5,555 bases of DNA from Gemmatimonadota bacterium (GTDB lineage Bacteria > Gemmatimonadota > Gemmatimonadetes > Gemmatimonadales > GWC2-71-9), in contig JAOTWK010000257.1 in assembly GCA_029862935.1 (NCBI GenBank), positions 1 to 5,555 on the forward strand, read 5' to 3'. The notes under the pieces were generated by a model. That model was not told the origin of the DNA. It did not search any database and saw only the letters and a list, made by a program, of their open reading frames with translations. The position numbers and the translations under genes are program-made. Of this stretch, positions 5,536-5,555 are shown piece by piece (position 1 is the stretch's first letter; every line of letters starts with the position of its first letter).

Positions 5536-5555
5536 ATGAGCGCCTTCCTGCAACG
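5536..5555 (+). CDS. Start of next gene (partial, cut by right edge)
   Basis: ATG at 5536 opens a frame reading MSAFLQ to the window edge, 16 bases after the preceding stop. A purine-rich GGAACGGG ends four bases before the ATG and is a fair ribosome binding site. Too short to identify; it could be the second gene of a rightward operon. Confidence 0.35.

Overview
The window is high-GC bacterial DNA with tightly packed genes and looks chromosomal. I see no insertion sequence, phage gene, CRISPR array or tRNA. The composition fits a diderm from a high-GC phylum: two predicted outer-membrane proteins, GTG starts, and a mature N-terminus beginning Q-D-T-T-R after a signal peptide. Gemmatimonadota is my best guess. 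That is an inference from style and gene content, not something the sequence proves.

Left part (1-3612, leftward): three genes appear to form one transcription unit, in the order leucyl aminopeptidase (pepA, M17), a signal-peptide-bearing TonB-dependent-receptor-like barrel with a plug domain, and yicC (endoribonuclease family, cut by the left edge). The aminopeptidase stop and the receptor start overlap as GTGA, so translational coupling is likely. All three genes appear to start with GTG. The yicC start is fixed by a strong Shine-Dalgarno sequence and by the family's typical N-terminus.

Middle (3613-4433): a 208-base divergent intergenic region holds candidate promoters for both directions, a CTTGAG/CTCAAG dyad and a set of competing GCGGC/GCCGC arms. 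It is followed by a rightward gene for a small secreted beta-barrel outer-membrane protein with a clear ribosome binding site. That gene converges on the next one across a 25-base gap containing a short hairpin.

Right part (4434-5555): a leftward gene encodes an unrecognised tryptophan-rich protein with three CxxC pairs, probably zinc-binding. A noncoding control region of 250-350 bases follows. It has a TATGAT -10 element facing left, a CRP-like perfect dyad centred about 41.5 bases upstream of the inferred start of that transcript, a GC-rich hairpin/repeat block, and an extended -10 promoter (TGtTACAAT) facing right. The right-facing promoter would drive a small membrane-anchored protein with six cysteines, followed 16 bases later by the first codons of another gene that runs off the edge.

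The aminopeptidase, yicC and the beta-barrel genes are ordinary. The parts most worth a second look are the two unrecognised proteins on the right with their shared divergent control region, and the coupling of a cytosolic peptidase to an outer-membrane receptor.
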